DNA of 26,800 nt, taken from UBA2982 sp040081395 (GTDB lineage Bacteria; Gemmatimonadota; Gemmatimonadetes; Longimicrobiales; Gaopeijiaceae). The notes beneath the pieces are model-generated. The model did no database searches. It saw only the letters and a list, made by a program, of their open reading frames with translations, and was not told the origin of the DNA. How positions within the stretch are numbered: the first letter of the stretch is position 1; the number at the start of each line of letters is the position of its first letter. Both the position numbers and the translations under genes were made by a program. This document shows, piece by piece, positions 1-6,568 of this stretch. The stretch spans positions 1-26,800 of the forward strand of contig JBEBGN010000030.1 of assembly GCA_040081395.1 (NCBI GenBank), given 5' to 3'.

Positions 1-485
1 GCGGCGACGGCCTGGAGCATGGGATCCCGCTCGACGAGCCCTTCGCGAAGCATCCACCGGCATGCGAGCGCGAGCGCCACGTAGGCGCCGGTGATCGCCG
101 CGGTGCGGGTACCGCCGTCGGCCTGGAGGACGTCACAGTCCACGGTGACCGTGCGGAGCCCCAGGCACTTCATGTCCGTCACGGAGCGCAGCGAGCGCCC
201 GATGAGGCGTTGGATCTCCTGCGTGCGTCCCTTGGCACCGGTTCGTTCGCGGCCGGTGCGGGTGTGCGTCGAACGCGGCAGCAGCGCGTACTCCCCCGTC
301 ACCCACCCCGCACCGCTCTTCTCCCGCCAACGCTCTACCCCTTCCGTGACCGAGGCCGCACAGAGCACACGGGTGTCCCCCGTGGCGATGAGGCACGAGC
401 CCTCGGCGTACGGCGCGACGCCCACCTCGATGGATACCGGCCGGGCTTGGTCGGGACGGCGGCCTGCACTGCGTGAACCGGTCAT
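1..485 (-). CDS. rph: Ribonuclease PH, 3' end cut by window edge
   Basis: RNase PH is a phosphorolytic 3'-5' exoribonuclease that trims tRNA 3' ends and takes part in RNA decay in the cytoplasm. My minus-strand translation from the ATG at 485-483 gives about 161 residues of roughly 240-260 expected. It shows family hallmarks in order: RPDQARPVSIE near the N-terminus, a GDTRVLC strand, GWVTGEYALLPRSTHTR, a QEIQRLIGRSLR helix, and DCDVLQADGGTRTAAITGA, which contains the phosphate-binding GGTRTA loop. The start overlaps the stop of the upstream rfaE2-like gene by four bases (ATGA at 482-485), so the two are probably translationally coupled. The C-terminal third lies beyond base 1. Identification is secure from the continuous motif match. 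Confidence 0.93.
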   Translation of the reverse strand, partial: MTGSRSAGRRPDQARPVSIEVGVAPYAEGSCLIATGDTRVLCAASVTEGVERWREKSGAGWVTGEYALLPRSTHTRTGRERTGAKGRTQEIQRLIGRSLRSVTDMKCLGLRTVTVDCDVLQADGGTRTAAITGAYVALALACRWMLREGLVERDPMLQAVA

Positions 486-970
486 TGTACCTCGCGCGCG
501 CGACGGAGGAGTGCGGTGGTCGACCGGTCCTCCAGGAGTGGAATCAATTCGACCCGCCCGCCCGCCGACTCCACCAGGTCCCGCCCCACAACGTCCTCCA
601 GGCGCCAGTCAGCACCCTTTACGAGGACGTCCGGGACGAGCTCGGCGATGAGGTGCGCGGGCGTTTCCTCGTCGAACAGGCACACCGCGTCGACGGACTC
701 GAGCGCTGCGACGACCCGGGCGCGGTCGTCCTCGCCTACGATCGGGCGGCCCGCGCCCTTGCCGAGGCGACGAGCCGAAGCGTCGGAGTTCAAACCGACG
801 ACAAGCGCGTCGCCGAATGAGCGCGCGCGGTCGAGGTAGGTGACATGGCCCGCATGCAGGAGCTCGAAACACCCGTTCGTGAACACCACGCGTTCCGCTC
901 TCCCCGGTCCGAACCGCTCGATGACCTCGCTGCGCGCCATCACCTTGGCCGCGAGGGACCGCCGCCTCAT
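482..970 (-). CDS. rfaE2: D-glycero-beta-D-manno-heptose 1-phosphate adenylyltransferase (RfaE2/HldE C-domain type)
   Basis: This 162-residue nucleotidyltransferase most likely activates heptose-1-phosphate to ADP-heptose for the LPS inner core. Near residues 29-42 it has VFTNGCFELLHAGH, with the HxGH nucleotide-binding motif at 39-42. It is followed by GLNSDASARRLGKGAGRPI and the distal VKGADW motif, the usual arrangement of the HldE C-terminal domain. I chose the ATG at 970-968 because it overlaps the upstream HemC-like stop by four bases and gives the normal single-domain length; the open frame continues further upstream but reads as antisense-like low-complexity sequence. The kinase half of this pathway is at 12065-13054 in another operon, so the bifunctional HldE of enterobacteria is split here. 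A related FAD-synthetase or glycerol-3-phosphate cytidylyltransferase role is less likely. Confidence 0.88.
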   Translation of the reverse strand: MRRRSLAAKVMARSEVIERFGPGRAERVVFTNGCFELLHAGHVTYLDRARSFGDALVVGLNSDASARRLGKGAGRPIVGEDDRARVVAALESVDAVCLFDEETPAHLIAELVPDVLVKGADWRLEDVVGRDLVESAGGRVELIPLLEDRSTTALLRRAREVQ

Positions 971-1809
971 CCGGACACGCCCTGGAGGACCCACGCCGCG
1001 CCCCGTGCGCGGAGTTGCCTCGCCACCGAGGCGCCCAACAACTCGGGCTCGTCGAGCGGGGCCGTGAGATCCGACCGGACCAAGCGGGTGCCGTCCACGC
1101 TCGCCACGGCTGCCCACAGACGGACGAGGCGACCCGAGGGCTGCGCCAGACATCCGAGCGCCCCCCCGCCACCGGCCTCCACAGCGTCGAGCAGGGCCAG
1201 CTCGGCCCGAAGCGCGGTCCGCGTGGGCAGGTGATCCAACCCGGTGACTTCGGCGATGGGATGCCGAGCCACGATCGCCGTCATGCCCTGTCCGGGCTCG
1301 GGAAGCCACGAACGTGGATCGAGCACCTCCCCGACGCGGTTGGACAACCCCGCCCTACGAGCGTCGCCCGAAGAGAGAATCGCCGCGTCGAGGTCGGAAC
1401 GATCCAGCTGGGTGGCAACCTCGATCTCGACGGACACCAGGTCCGGACGGTGCGCGAGCAGGAAGGCTCGACGACGCGCACCGGAAACGCCGACGCGGCT
1501 CCCGGGTGGGAGCGAGCGCAACGGCGAAGGAGCGCGCCCGAGGGTCACCAACACGTCGCGCGCATCCTCGCGCGGCAGAACGGCCAAGAGCGTCAGGCCG
1601 TCCGATGCCGTGCCGCGAAGGGACTGGATGCCGACCAGTGCGAGGTCTGCAGAACGTTCCCGGATGGCGGCCAAGGGGTCCCGCGAGGGGCGGCGTGCAT
1701 CCTGCGAAGAACCGATCGGCTCGACGTCGACACCCGCCGCGACCAGTCGGTCGCGTACCTCGGCGGCTCGTGCCGCAACGTCCGGATGGATCGCCAGCCT
1801 GGCCGTCAC
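967..1809 (-). CDS. HemC-like protein (hydroxymethylbilane synthase homologue) with degraded active site
   Basis: The 280-residue protein aligns by eye along its whole length with porphobilinogen deaminase. It has LTLLAVLPREDARDVLV (72-88), PPGSRVGVSGARRRAFLLAHRPDL (101-124), LDPRSWLPEPGQG (163-175) and a C-terminal GC..QP (Cys220) where the dipyrromethane cofactor cysteine belongs. Several catalytic positions of E. coli HemC are missing. The Lys83-Asp84 segment (HSMKDVP) reads IQSLRGT at 61-67, the R149/R155 segment (RGNVGTRL) is VEIEVATQL, and the N-terminal GTR motif is AIHPD. The double Arg is retained at 112-113. It is also about 30 residues short around the KGLFVKELE region. The start is GTG at 1809-1807. 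It lies between lptE (33 bp upstream) and rfaE2 (4-base overlap). I judge it a non-canonical, perhaps inactive or repurposed HemC paralogue. A rapidly evolved functional enzyme is the alternative. Confidence 0.75.
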   Translation of the reverse strand: MTARLAIHPDVAARAAEVRDRLVAAGVDVEPIGSSQDARRPSRDPLAAIRERSADLALVGIQSLRGTASDGLTLLAVLPREDARDVLVTLGRAPSPLRSLPPGSRVGVSGARRRAFLLAHRPDLVSVEIEVATQLDRSDLDAAILSSGDARRAGLSNRVGEVLDPRSWLPEPGQGMTAIVARHPIAEVTGLDHLPTRTALRAELALLDAVEAGGGGALGCLAQPSGRLVRLWAAVASVDGTRLVRSDLTAPLDEPELLGASVARQLRARGAAWVLQGVSG

Positions 1810-1842
1810 GGGAGCTCTGCTCGGGTGCGGGGAGGCGACAAC

Positions 1843-2367
1843 CTACCAGTTGGACTGGGCCCCGTCCACGATCCTTTGCACCAGGATCTCGATGGCCTCC
1901 CGACGCCCTCCGTCCTCCGGTGCACCCTCGGCGAACTCCCCTTGGGCGGTCACGCCGGTCGACTCCCATAGGATGACGTTCTCGACCAGGTCCACGATCT
2001 CGACCCTCACGCCGATGCTCACCTGCCGCTGGAGCACCTGCGCCGCCTGACCGCCTCCCGCCGAGGTGTAGTTGGGCGCCAAGACGTCGTAGCGGGTGAT
2101 CGAACCCCGGACGATCGCGTCGGCCACGTCCGCCCCCGCGGTGCGGATCCCCAGGGCCCCCGGGAGGTTCCGCAGAAGCTGGTCGTACAACTCGGCCGAC
2201 AACTCGAAGCGATTGGTCTCGTTGTCGAACGGCACGATCGCGATCGTGCGGATATGCGGCGGGGGAAAAGAGCCGGCGCGGAACGAGTAATTGCAGGCGG
2301 AGAGGGCCCACGGCAGCAGGACCGCGACGGCCAGGCCCCGAGGCACCACCGAGCGACGCATGCTCAT
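1843..2367 (-). CDS. lptE: LptE-like LPS-assembly lipoprotein
   Basis: LptE plugs the LptD barrel and helps insert LPS into the outer leaflet. The 174-residue product starts MSMRRS and has a lipoprotein signal with lipobox LSAC (lipidated Cys25). It continues YSFRAGSFPPPHIRTIAIVPFDNET, a pattern typical of LptE outside the Proteobacteria (the DUF4292/LptE 'tYsf...i.tiaVp.f.N.t' start). The core then has an exported alpha/beta fold with ADAIVRGSITRYDV, VSIGVRVEIVDL and a C-terminal ...EAIEILVQRIVDGAQSNW helix. The ATG at 2367 overlaps the preceding lipoprotein gene's stop (ATGA, 2364-2367). No LptD is in the window. The assignment rests on this pattern and on the LPS-gene context. Confidence 0.8.
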   Translation of the reverse strand: MSMRRSVVPRGLAVAVLLPWALSACNYSFRAGSFPPPHIRTIAIVPFDNETNRFELSAELYDQLLRNLPGALGIRTAGADVADAIVRGSITRYDVLAPNYTSAGGGQAAQVLQRQVSIGVRVEIVDLVENVILWESTGVTAQGEFAEGAPEDGGRREAIEILVQRIVDGAQSNW

Positions 2368-3068
2368 TCCGCCGGATTCCAGATTTCGGGATCGAACGGT
2401 GCGACCACCGACAGCGACTCGCGCCGGAGTCGGAGCTCGCGAAACGCGGCGAGGTTGCGGTATGTGGCCTCGACCGGGTAGCGCTCCGAGCGTGTGGGCG
2501 CCACGTCCACCCGTTGCACGACGCGCCCGCCGTCGAGCAGCTCGAGGGTGCTCAATAGTCCCTGCTCCACACCGTAGTGGATCTCCTTTCCTTCCGTGTA
2601 CGCGTACCGGAGGCGCACCCCCTCGCCTTCGAGCCGGTCGGCCCCGAGCAGCTGCGCGGGCCCGAGCGGCCTGAATATGCCGAGGGCGCCCCACATGAGG
2701 TCGGGGGGCGGCAAGATATCATCCGGCGAGCCGGGGGGGAGGCGGAGCTCGCCATCGACTAGGGCGGCGCTCACGACCGTCTCGCCGTTGTCCAGGAAGA
2801 GGTCGAGGCGCGCGCGGTACGGCGGCTCGACTCGGGCCACCCCCCGCCCCTCCACACGCTGTCCGCCATCGTTGAGCTCCCATGCGAAGAGGATGCGTAG
2901 GGGTTCCTGCAATCCGGTACGGTCGCTCAGCTCGGCGGCCGCCCCGGCCGGATCACCTACGGGTCCGATCACGACGGGTCCACTCGGCGGACACGCGGCT
3001 AGGACGAGACATACCGGAAGGACGAGGTACGATCGTGTGCGTGGACGCGGGCGGAGGTCGCTCGACAT
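2364..3068 (-). CDS. Outer-membrane lipoprotein, LolA/LolB-like fold (probable)
   Basis: This 234-residue lipoprotein has basic residues, then a hydrophobic stretch LVLPVCLVLAAC with the lipobox at Cys26. The rest is predicted beta-rich, with alternating strands such as GQRVEGRGVARVEPPYRARLDL, ETVVSAALVDGELRLP and a C-terminal EATYRNLAAFRELRLRRESL. This resembles the half-barrel LolA/LolB/DUF4292 lipoprotein-carrier superfamily, though no single diagnostic residue can be seen. It is the first gene of the minus-strand operon and is translationally coupled to lptE, which would fit a role in delivering or receiving lipoproteins or lipids at the outer membrane. LolB itself is not proven. A structure prediction compared with LolB would decide. 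The ATG is at 3068-3066. Confidence 0.7.
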   Translation of the reverse strand: MSSDLRPRPRTRSYLVLPVCLVLAACPPSGPVVIGPVGDPAGAAAELSDRTGLQEPLRILFAWELNDGGQRVEGRGVARVEPPYRARLDLFLDNGETVVSAALVDGELRLPPGSPDDILPPPDLMWGALGIFRPLGPAQLLGADRLEGEGVRLRYAYTEGKEIHYGVEQGLLSTLELLDGGRVVQRVDVAPTRSERYPVEATYRNLAAFRELRLRRESLSVVAPFDPEIWNPAE

Positions 3069-3119
3069 GCTGGGGCTCTACCCCTTCCAGATGGCGTCGG
3101 TCCGGGCCTAGCTTCGGGG
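3069..3119. promoter_or_regulatory. Divergent intergenic region, promoters for the lptE operon and lpxH
   Basis: These 51 bases separate two outwardly facing operons, so both promoters must overlap here or lie within the flanking genes. A CCTAGCTT stretch at 3107-3114 (TAGCTT as a possible -10 at 3109-3114) sits only five bases ahead of the lpxH GTG. If it is used, the lpxH transcript would be nearly or completely leaderless. No convincing -35 hexamer is visible at the usual spacing. Confidence 0.35.
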
Positions 3120-3866
3120 GTGACCGCCAGCAAGCCCGTGCTGATCGCCTCCGATGCGCACCTCGGAGGCTCGTCCCCCGAACAGGAGCGGGCGTTCCTG
3201 ACCTGGCTCGACGTGGCTGGTCGCGAGGCATCCCACATCGTTCTGAACGGCGACCTGTTCGACTTCTGGTTCGAGTACCGAACGGGCACGACCCGTGGGC
3301 ACGACTCGGTCCTTACGGTGCTGCGCCGCATCGTCGACGCGGGCGTGCCCGTGACGCTCATGGGGGGCAACCACGACTGGTGGGGGGGCGCGCATCTCCG
3401 CGACCAGGTCGGCGTCGAGTTCCTCCAGGAGCCGGTCGTGCGCGACCTCGCGGGACGGCGAACGCTCCTCGCGCACGGAGACGGGCTCGGTCGCGGCGAC
3501 ACCGGGTACCGTATGCTCAAGCGCGTGCTGCGCAGCGGCGTCACGCGATTCCTGTACGGGTCCCTCCCCCCCGCAGTCGGGGACGGCCTCGCCCGTGGAG
3601 TTTCCCGTACCGGACATCAATGGGACGTGTACACGGAAGGCCACATGGCCCGCTCGGCGGCCCTCGCGGCTTGGGCGGAGCAGCGGCTGGCGTCCGACCC
3701 GGAACTCGACCTCATCGTGCTGGGTCACACGCACGTGCCTCTGCTCCGCGAGGTGGCACCCGGACGCTGGTACGCCAACACGGGGGATTGGGTGAAGCAT
3801 CGGAGTTTTCTCACGTTGATGCCCGGACAGAACCCGGTCCTCGCAGAATGGACCGGAGCCGCATGA
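3120..3866 (+). CDS. lpxH: UDP-2,3-diacylglucosamine diphosphatase (LpxH family)
   Basis: LpxH hydrolyses UDP-2,3-diacylglucosamine to lipid X and UMP at the inner membrane, an early step of lipid A synthesis. The 248-residue protein carries every calcineurin-type metallophosphatase block: SDAHLGG (Asp12, His14), NGDLFDFWFEY (Asp45), GGNHDWW (Asn84-His85), AHGDGLG (His119, Asp121) and GHTHVPLL near the C-terminus. The DFWFEY segment after the second metal motif is characteristic of LpxH and its close relatives. The GTG start at 3120 gives the usual length. The stop overlaps the next gene's ATG (ATGA, 3863-3866). The family also contains LpxH2/YbbF-like relatives, so substrate identity is inferred from the motif set and the surrounding LPS genes. 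Confidence 0.85.
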   Translation: MTASKPVLIASDAHLGGSSPEQERAFLTWLDVAGREASHIVLNGDLFDFWFEYRTGTTRGHDSVLTVLRRIVDAGVPVTLMGGNHDWWGGAHLRDQVGVEFLQEPVVRDLAGRRTLLAHGDGLGRGDTGYRMLKRVLRSGVTRFLYGSLPPAVGDGLARGVSRTGHQWDVYTEGHMARSAALAAWAEQRLASDPELDLIVLGHTHVPLLREVAPGRWYANTGDWVKHRSFLTLMPGQNPVLAEWTGAA

Positions 3867-4465
3867 TCACACGCGCGCGCCGCACGCAACGGTGGGTTCT
3901 CGCACTCGTCGCATTCGCGGGTGTGGCTTCTCCCATCGCCGGGTCCGCTCAGATAGCACCGACGCCCCAGGAGGTACCTGCGGTCCTCCCCCCCCTGCCG
4001 ATTTCGCCGCGCGGCGCATTCATACGCGCGATGATACTACCCGGGTGGGGCCACGCGACCATCGGCTCCTACACCCGCGGCGCCTTCTACTTCGGCCTCG
4101 AGTCCCTCACTGCTTACACGCTGCTCCGGACGCGCACGCGTCTCGGGGACGCCCGCGAGCGAGCCGCGACGAGGGAGATGTTCCTCCGCGCAGGCCTCTC
4201 CGCGAGCGGCATCACAGATCCGGTGGCGATCGCCACGGAGCTCGAGCAGGACGAAGTCCTCCAGGGATTCGAAGCACTCGTGGCCTCGCGGGAGAACCAG
4301 CAGGAGGACCTGGTCGCGTTCGGCATCTTCCTGATCTTCCTGACGGGAGCCGATGCGTTCGTGTCGGCTCACCTGGCCCGCTTCCCCGACCCGATCGACG
4401 TGCAGGCCGCGCCGGGCCCTGACGGCGGCATGGAGGTCTCGGTACGAGTGCCGCTCCCGCGATAG
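3863..4465 (+). CDS. DUF5683-type exported/membrane protein
   Basis: The 200-residue product begins with a signal peptide or anchor (RRTQRWVLALVAFAGVASPIAGSAQ), followed by a Pro-rich linker. It then has the DUF5683 signature: RGAFIRAMILPGWGHATIGSYTRGAFYFGLESLTAY, with the Pro-Gly-Trp-Gly turn between two hydrophobic segments. A second hydrophobic segment, DLVAFGIFLIFLTGADAFVSAHLARF, lies near the C-terminus. The function of the family is unknown; members are common in Bacteroidota and Gemmatimonadota envelopes. I chose the ATG at 3863 for its 4-base overlap with lpxH; an ATG at 3848 is in frame but overlaps more. Coupling to lpxH suggests an envelope role. A similar PG.G segment occurs in the 22858-24024 gene. 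Confidence 0.75.
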   Translation: MITRARRTQRWVLALVAFAGVASPIAGSAQIAPTPQEVPAVLPPLPISPRGAFIRAMILPGWGHATIGSYTRGAFYFGLESLTAYTLLRTRTRLGDARERAATREMFLRAGLSASGITDPVAIATELEQDEVLQGFEALVASRENQQEDLVAFGIFLIFLTGADAFVSAHLARFPDPIDVQAAPGPDGGMEVSVRVPLPR

Positions 4466-4469
4466 CGGG
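4456..4469. terminator. Short GC hairpin between convergent lpxH operon and tRNA-Sec
   Basis: CCCGC-GATA-GCGGG forms a 5-bp stem with a 4-base loop. It overlaps the stop codon of the DUF5683 gene and follows the tRNA 3' end on the other strand. There is no T-run on either side, so it could only be a weak or factor-assisted bidirectional terminator. Confidence 0.3.
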
Positions 4470-4477
4470 CGACGGGG

Positions 4478-4574
4478 TGGCGGGAGCGTGTGGGAATCGA
4501 ACCCACCCGCCCGGGTTTTAGCCGGGCTGCACGGTTTTGAAGACCGCCGGGGACACCAGTCCCCCTCCACCCCC
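4478..4574 (-). tRNA. selC: tRNA-Sec (anticodon TCA)
   Basis: The minus strand folds into a selenocysteine tRNA of 97 nt including an encoded CCA (4478-4480). The parts are: an 8-nt acceptor strand GGGGGTGG (4574-4567) facing ACGCTCCC (4489-4482); a 6-bp D stem GGGGAC/GTCCCC closing a 4-base TGGT loop; anticodon stem GCGGT/ACCGT with loop CTTCAAA and anticodon TCA; a long variable arm GCCCGG/CCGGGC; T arm GTGGG-TTCGATT-CCCAC; and discriminator G. The extended D stem, long variable arm and UCA anticodon together are specific to tRNA-Sec. The acceptor has two G-U wobbles and an apparent G-A mismatch at the eighth pair. It implies UGA recoding in this organism. No selA, selB, selD or in-frame-UGA gene is in the window. 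Confidence 0.93.
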
Positions 4575-4605
4575 TTCGAACCGACGTCTCGGCGTGCGGC
4601 GGGAG

Positions 4606-4633
4606 CTTAAATCGCCGCGACCCTTCGCGCCAA
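4606..4633 (-). promoter_or_regulatory. Possible sigma-70-like promoter for tRNA-Sec
   Basis: On the minus strand TTGGCG (4633-4628) and TTTAAG (4611-4606) are 16 bases apart and match the -35 and -10 consensus at four of six positions each. They would start transcription about 25 bases before the tRNA 5' end. The site lies in the 65-base gap after the acyltransferase stop, so the tRNA may have its own promoter rather than rely on read-through. Confidence 0.35.
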
Positions 4634-4639
4634 GAGCAT

Positions 4640-6043
4640 TCAAACCGAGGTACCGCGCCACTCTTCCGTGAGCTTGTCGAACTCCGCGACGAGGTGCGCC
4701 CGCTGCTCCGCGATGCGGTCCCGCCCCCGCGCGAGTCGCCGCGCGCGCAAGAAAACGTGGACGTCCTCGCGCACCTCGACCTGACGATCGCGCCACGCGA
4801 TAGCGGCGAGGCCGGCAACCGGAAGGACCACGAGCGCCACGAGCGCCATCCGAGCACCCGCGAGAAGCCACGCGCCCGTCACGAGCGTCGCGAGCCAGAG
4901 GGGAAAGGACAGCAGTGCCGCCCCGAGCTTGTAGGTCGCGACCTGGTCCAGCTTCGGGCGGAAGCGCGGCGCGGCATAGCGGGTGAACAGGAACGGTGGG
5001 AGCCAGACGGCCATACCGGCGAGCGCGACCGGGAGGACGAGTACGAGCATGAACAACTGGCGCCCGGCGTACGCGAGCACCGTCGCGAGCGGGTAGCGAC
5101 GGGGCACGTCTCCCTCATGGGCGCCGAACAGCGTCAGGAGCTGTAGATAGCGCCGCACCTCGGCTCGCAGCCCGTCTAGGCGATCTGGGTCCGTCTCCCG
5201 GAGCCAGGCCAGGCCTCTGGCAAAGCGACGCAAGCGTGGTAGCCGCTCGGCCATGGGCTCCCGCTCGCGCCATCCTGTCAGCTTCTTGTGGCGCGCGTAG
5301 AGCCGCTCGGCGACATCCACGAGCTCGGCATCCTCGGCGTGCTCGAAGTTCAGTGTGAGGCGCTCGAGTCGCTCCTGGATCATCGCCGTGAGCTGGCGCA
5401 CGGCCTCCCGCTCGTTTCGCTCGTACTCTGCGCGCAGGGAGGTGATCTCGAAGGGTTCCCCGAAGGCGGCGATGGCACGTCCGCGGAAGGCGTGCTTTCG
5501 ACTATACGTGAGGCCTACGGGTTGGATGCGGAGACCGAGCTCCCATCCACGGCGCGCCTCGGCAAGGAGCGCGATGCGGGCGGCACCGGTGCGCAAGGGC
5601 GCCAACGCCGGCTCCGAGTGGCTCTGACCCTCGGGATAGATCTGGACCGCGCCACCCGCGTGCAGCGCTTCGATAGCGGCGTCGAAGGTGCGGTCATTCA
5701 GGTGCATCAGCTGGGGTTCGTCCTGCCGCCGGTACACGGGGAGGCCGCCTAGCCCGCGGAGCACGGTGCCCACGAGCGCCTGCTCGAAGAGCGGTGCTTT
5801 GGCGAGCGGTCGGCTGGGGCGACCCGCGGTGTGGAAGACCACCAGAGGGTCGACCAGCGCGTTCGGATGGTTCGCCGTGACGAGTACGGGCCCCGTCGGC
5901 AGGGTCGGGCCCGAGCGCTCGAGGTCGTAGAAGACCGCGACCGCCCAGCCGACGAGCTTGGTGATGATCAGCGGCAGCAAGTCGTCGCGGCCGGTCGAGC
6001 CAGTGCTACTGGGTGTTTCCGGTCCCGCCGCCACCCCCGCCAC
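4640..6043 (-). CDS. Glycerolipid acyltransferase (PlsC/GPAT-like) with C-terminal membrane segments
   Basis: This protein of about 467 residues has a PlsC-type acyltransferase fold. The catalytic block is NHPNALVD at residues 58-65 (HX5D spacing, as in the 'NHPNxxxDP' glycerol acyltransferase group rather than the HX4D of E. coli PlsC). It is followed by GGLPVYRR (acceptor binding) and YPEGQSH (136-142, the E-G motif). After a helical region of about 120 residues come hydrophobic segments AGRQLFMLVLVLPVALAGMAVW and LLSFPLWLATLVTGAWLLAGARMALVALVVLPVAGLAAIAW, so it is membrane-bound. It probably acylates a glycerol-phosphate or lysolipid; the substrate is unknown. The frame opens with GTG at 6043, overlapping the lipoprotein gene by 38 bases. 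GTG at 6034 or TTG at 5980, just after the lipoprotein stop, are equally possible starts. Confidence 0.82.
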   Translation of the reverse strand: MAGVAAGPETPSSTGSTGRDDLLPLIITKLVGWAVAVFYDLERSGPTLPTGPVLVTANHPNALVDPLVVFHTAGRPSRPLAKAPLFEQALVGTVLRGLGGLPVYRRQDEPQLMHLNDRTFDAAIEALHAGGAVQIYPEGQSHSEPALAPLRTGAARIALLAEARRGWELGLRIQPVGLTYSRKHAFRGRAIAAFGEPFEITSLRAEYERNEREAVRQLTAMIQERLERLTLNFEHAEDAELVDVAERLYARHKKLTGWREREPMAERLPRLRRFARGLAWLRETDPDRLDGLRAEVRRYLQLLTLFGAHEGDVPRRYPLATVLAYAGRQLFMLVLVLPVALAGMAVWLPPFLFTRYAAPRFRPKLDQVATYKLGAALLSFPLWLATLVTGAWLLAGARMALVALVVLPVAGLAAIAWRDRQVEVREDVHVFLRARRLARGRDRIAEQRAHLVAEFDKLTEEWRGTSV

Positions 6044-6452
6044 TCGTGGGCGTCAGGCCCAGGGCGTCGAAACCGAACCAGGTAGCCGCCATCACACCGG
6101 CCACCACCACACCGCTCCGCCAGAAGGAGAAACGCTTCTCCTCGAACCCTGCCACGTTGGCGTCGGGAATTTCCACGGTCCAACCGTTCCCCGCGTACCC
6201 GTTCCCGGTCACCGCCTGAAGCCAAGTGGCGGAGAGAAATAGCGACTCCGCGTCCGAGCGGATCATCTCACCGTCCACGAGGTCGATGTTGTTCACGGTG
6301 ATCTGGGAGAGCTCGAAGTTCGACATCGTGCTGAGGCGGGCACGCACGGGAGTGCCCTGGGGAATCGCCGCGGGCGTCGCAGGCACGAAGTGGTAACAGC
6401 CGCCCAGGCTGAGGAGGATCGCCGACCCCAGAATCCAGTTCTTTCTATTCAT
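6006..6452 (-). CDS. Small lipoprotein, unknown function
   Basis: The 148-residue product has a clear lipoprotein signal, MNRKNWILGSAILLSLGGC, with lipidated Cys19. A short beta-rich domain follows (VPATPAAIPQGTPVRARLSTMSNFELSQITVNNIDLVDGEMI, then WTVEIPDANVAGFEEKRFSFWRSG). A single hydrophobic segment, GVVVAGVMAATWFGFDALGL, and a glycine-rich tail end the protein. The pattern 'G.PVRARLS...FELS...V..IDLV.GE' resembles small PilZ-like or SH3-like barrel lipoproteins, but I cannot name the family. The ATG at 6452 is preceded by a short intergenic region below the susCD terminator, so this gene probably heads the small operon with the acyltransferase. Confidence 0.75.
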   Translation of the reverse strand: MNRKNWILGSAILLSLGGCYHFVPATPAAIPQGTPVRARLSTMSNFELSQITVNNIDLVDGEMIRSDAESLFLSATWLQAVTGNGYAGNGWTVEIPDANVAGFEEKRFSFWRSGVVVAGVMAATWFGFDALGLTPTSGGGGGGTGNTQ

Positions 6453-6510
6453 GGTTTCCTATACCCGCCGACCCGTTGAAGCGTTCGGGACAGCATACCC
6501 CACGAAACGA

Positions 6511-6542
6511 AGCCGGTCACCCCCCGGAGGGGGTGACCGGCT
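6511..6542 (-). terminator. Rho-independent-like terminator after susD
   Basis: A perfect 14-bp stem, AGCCGGTCACCCCC (6511-6524) pairing with 6529-6542, closes a 4-base CGGA loop. It lies 27 bases beyond the susD stop on the minus strand. The tract after the stem on the minus strand (TCGTTTCGTG) is only moderately T-rich, but stem length and position make termination of susCD the likely role. Confidence 0.8.
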
Positions 6543-6568
6543 CTCCCACAGTCTGGTGAGACCCTAGC

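Noticed and set aside
1015..2050. Plus-strand frames of 268 and 318 residues
   Set aside because: They are antisense to the HemC-like gene and lptE, show no recognisable motif, and have low-complexity Arg/Ser/Pro composition.
1355..2694. Minus-strand frames of 318 and 283 residues that span the lptE region
   Set aside because: The 318-residue frame is out of frame with lptE. The 283-residue frame is lptE plus an upstream extension that would overlap the lipoprotein gene by over 300 bases; the ATG at 2367 opens a proper lipoprotein signal.
2882..4465. A 527-residue plus-strand frame running through lpxH
   Set aside because: Only its last 200 codons (from 3863) read as a real protein with a signal peptide. 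The upstream part is an out-of-frame reading of lpxH and the divergent lipoprotein.
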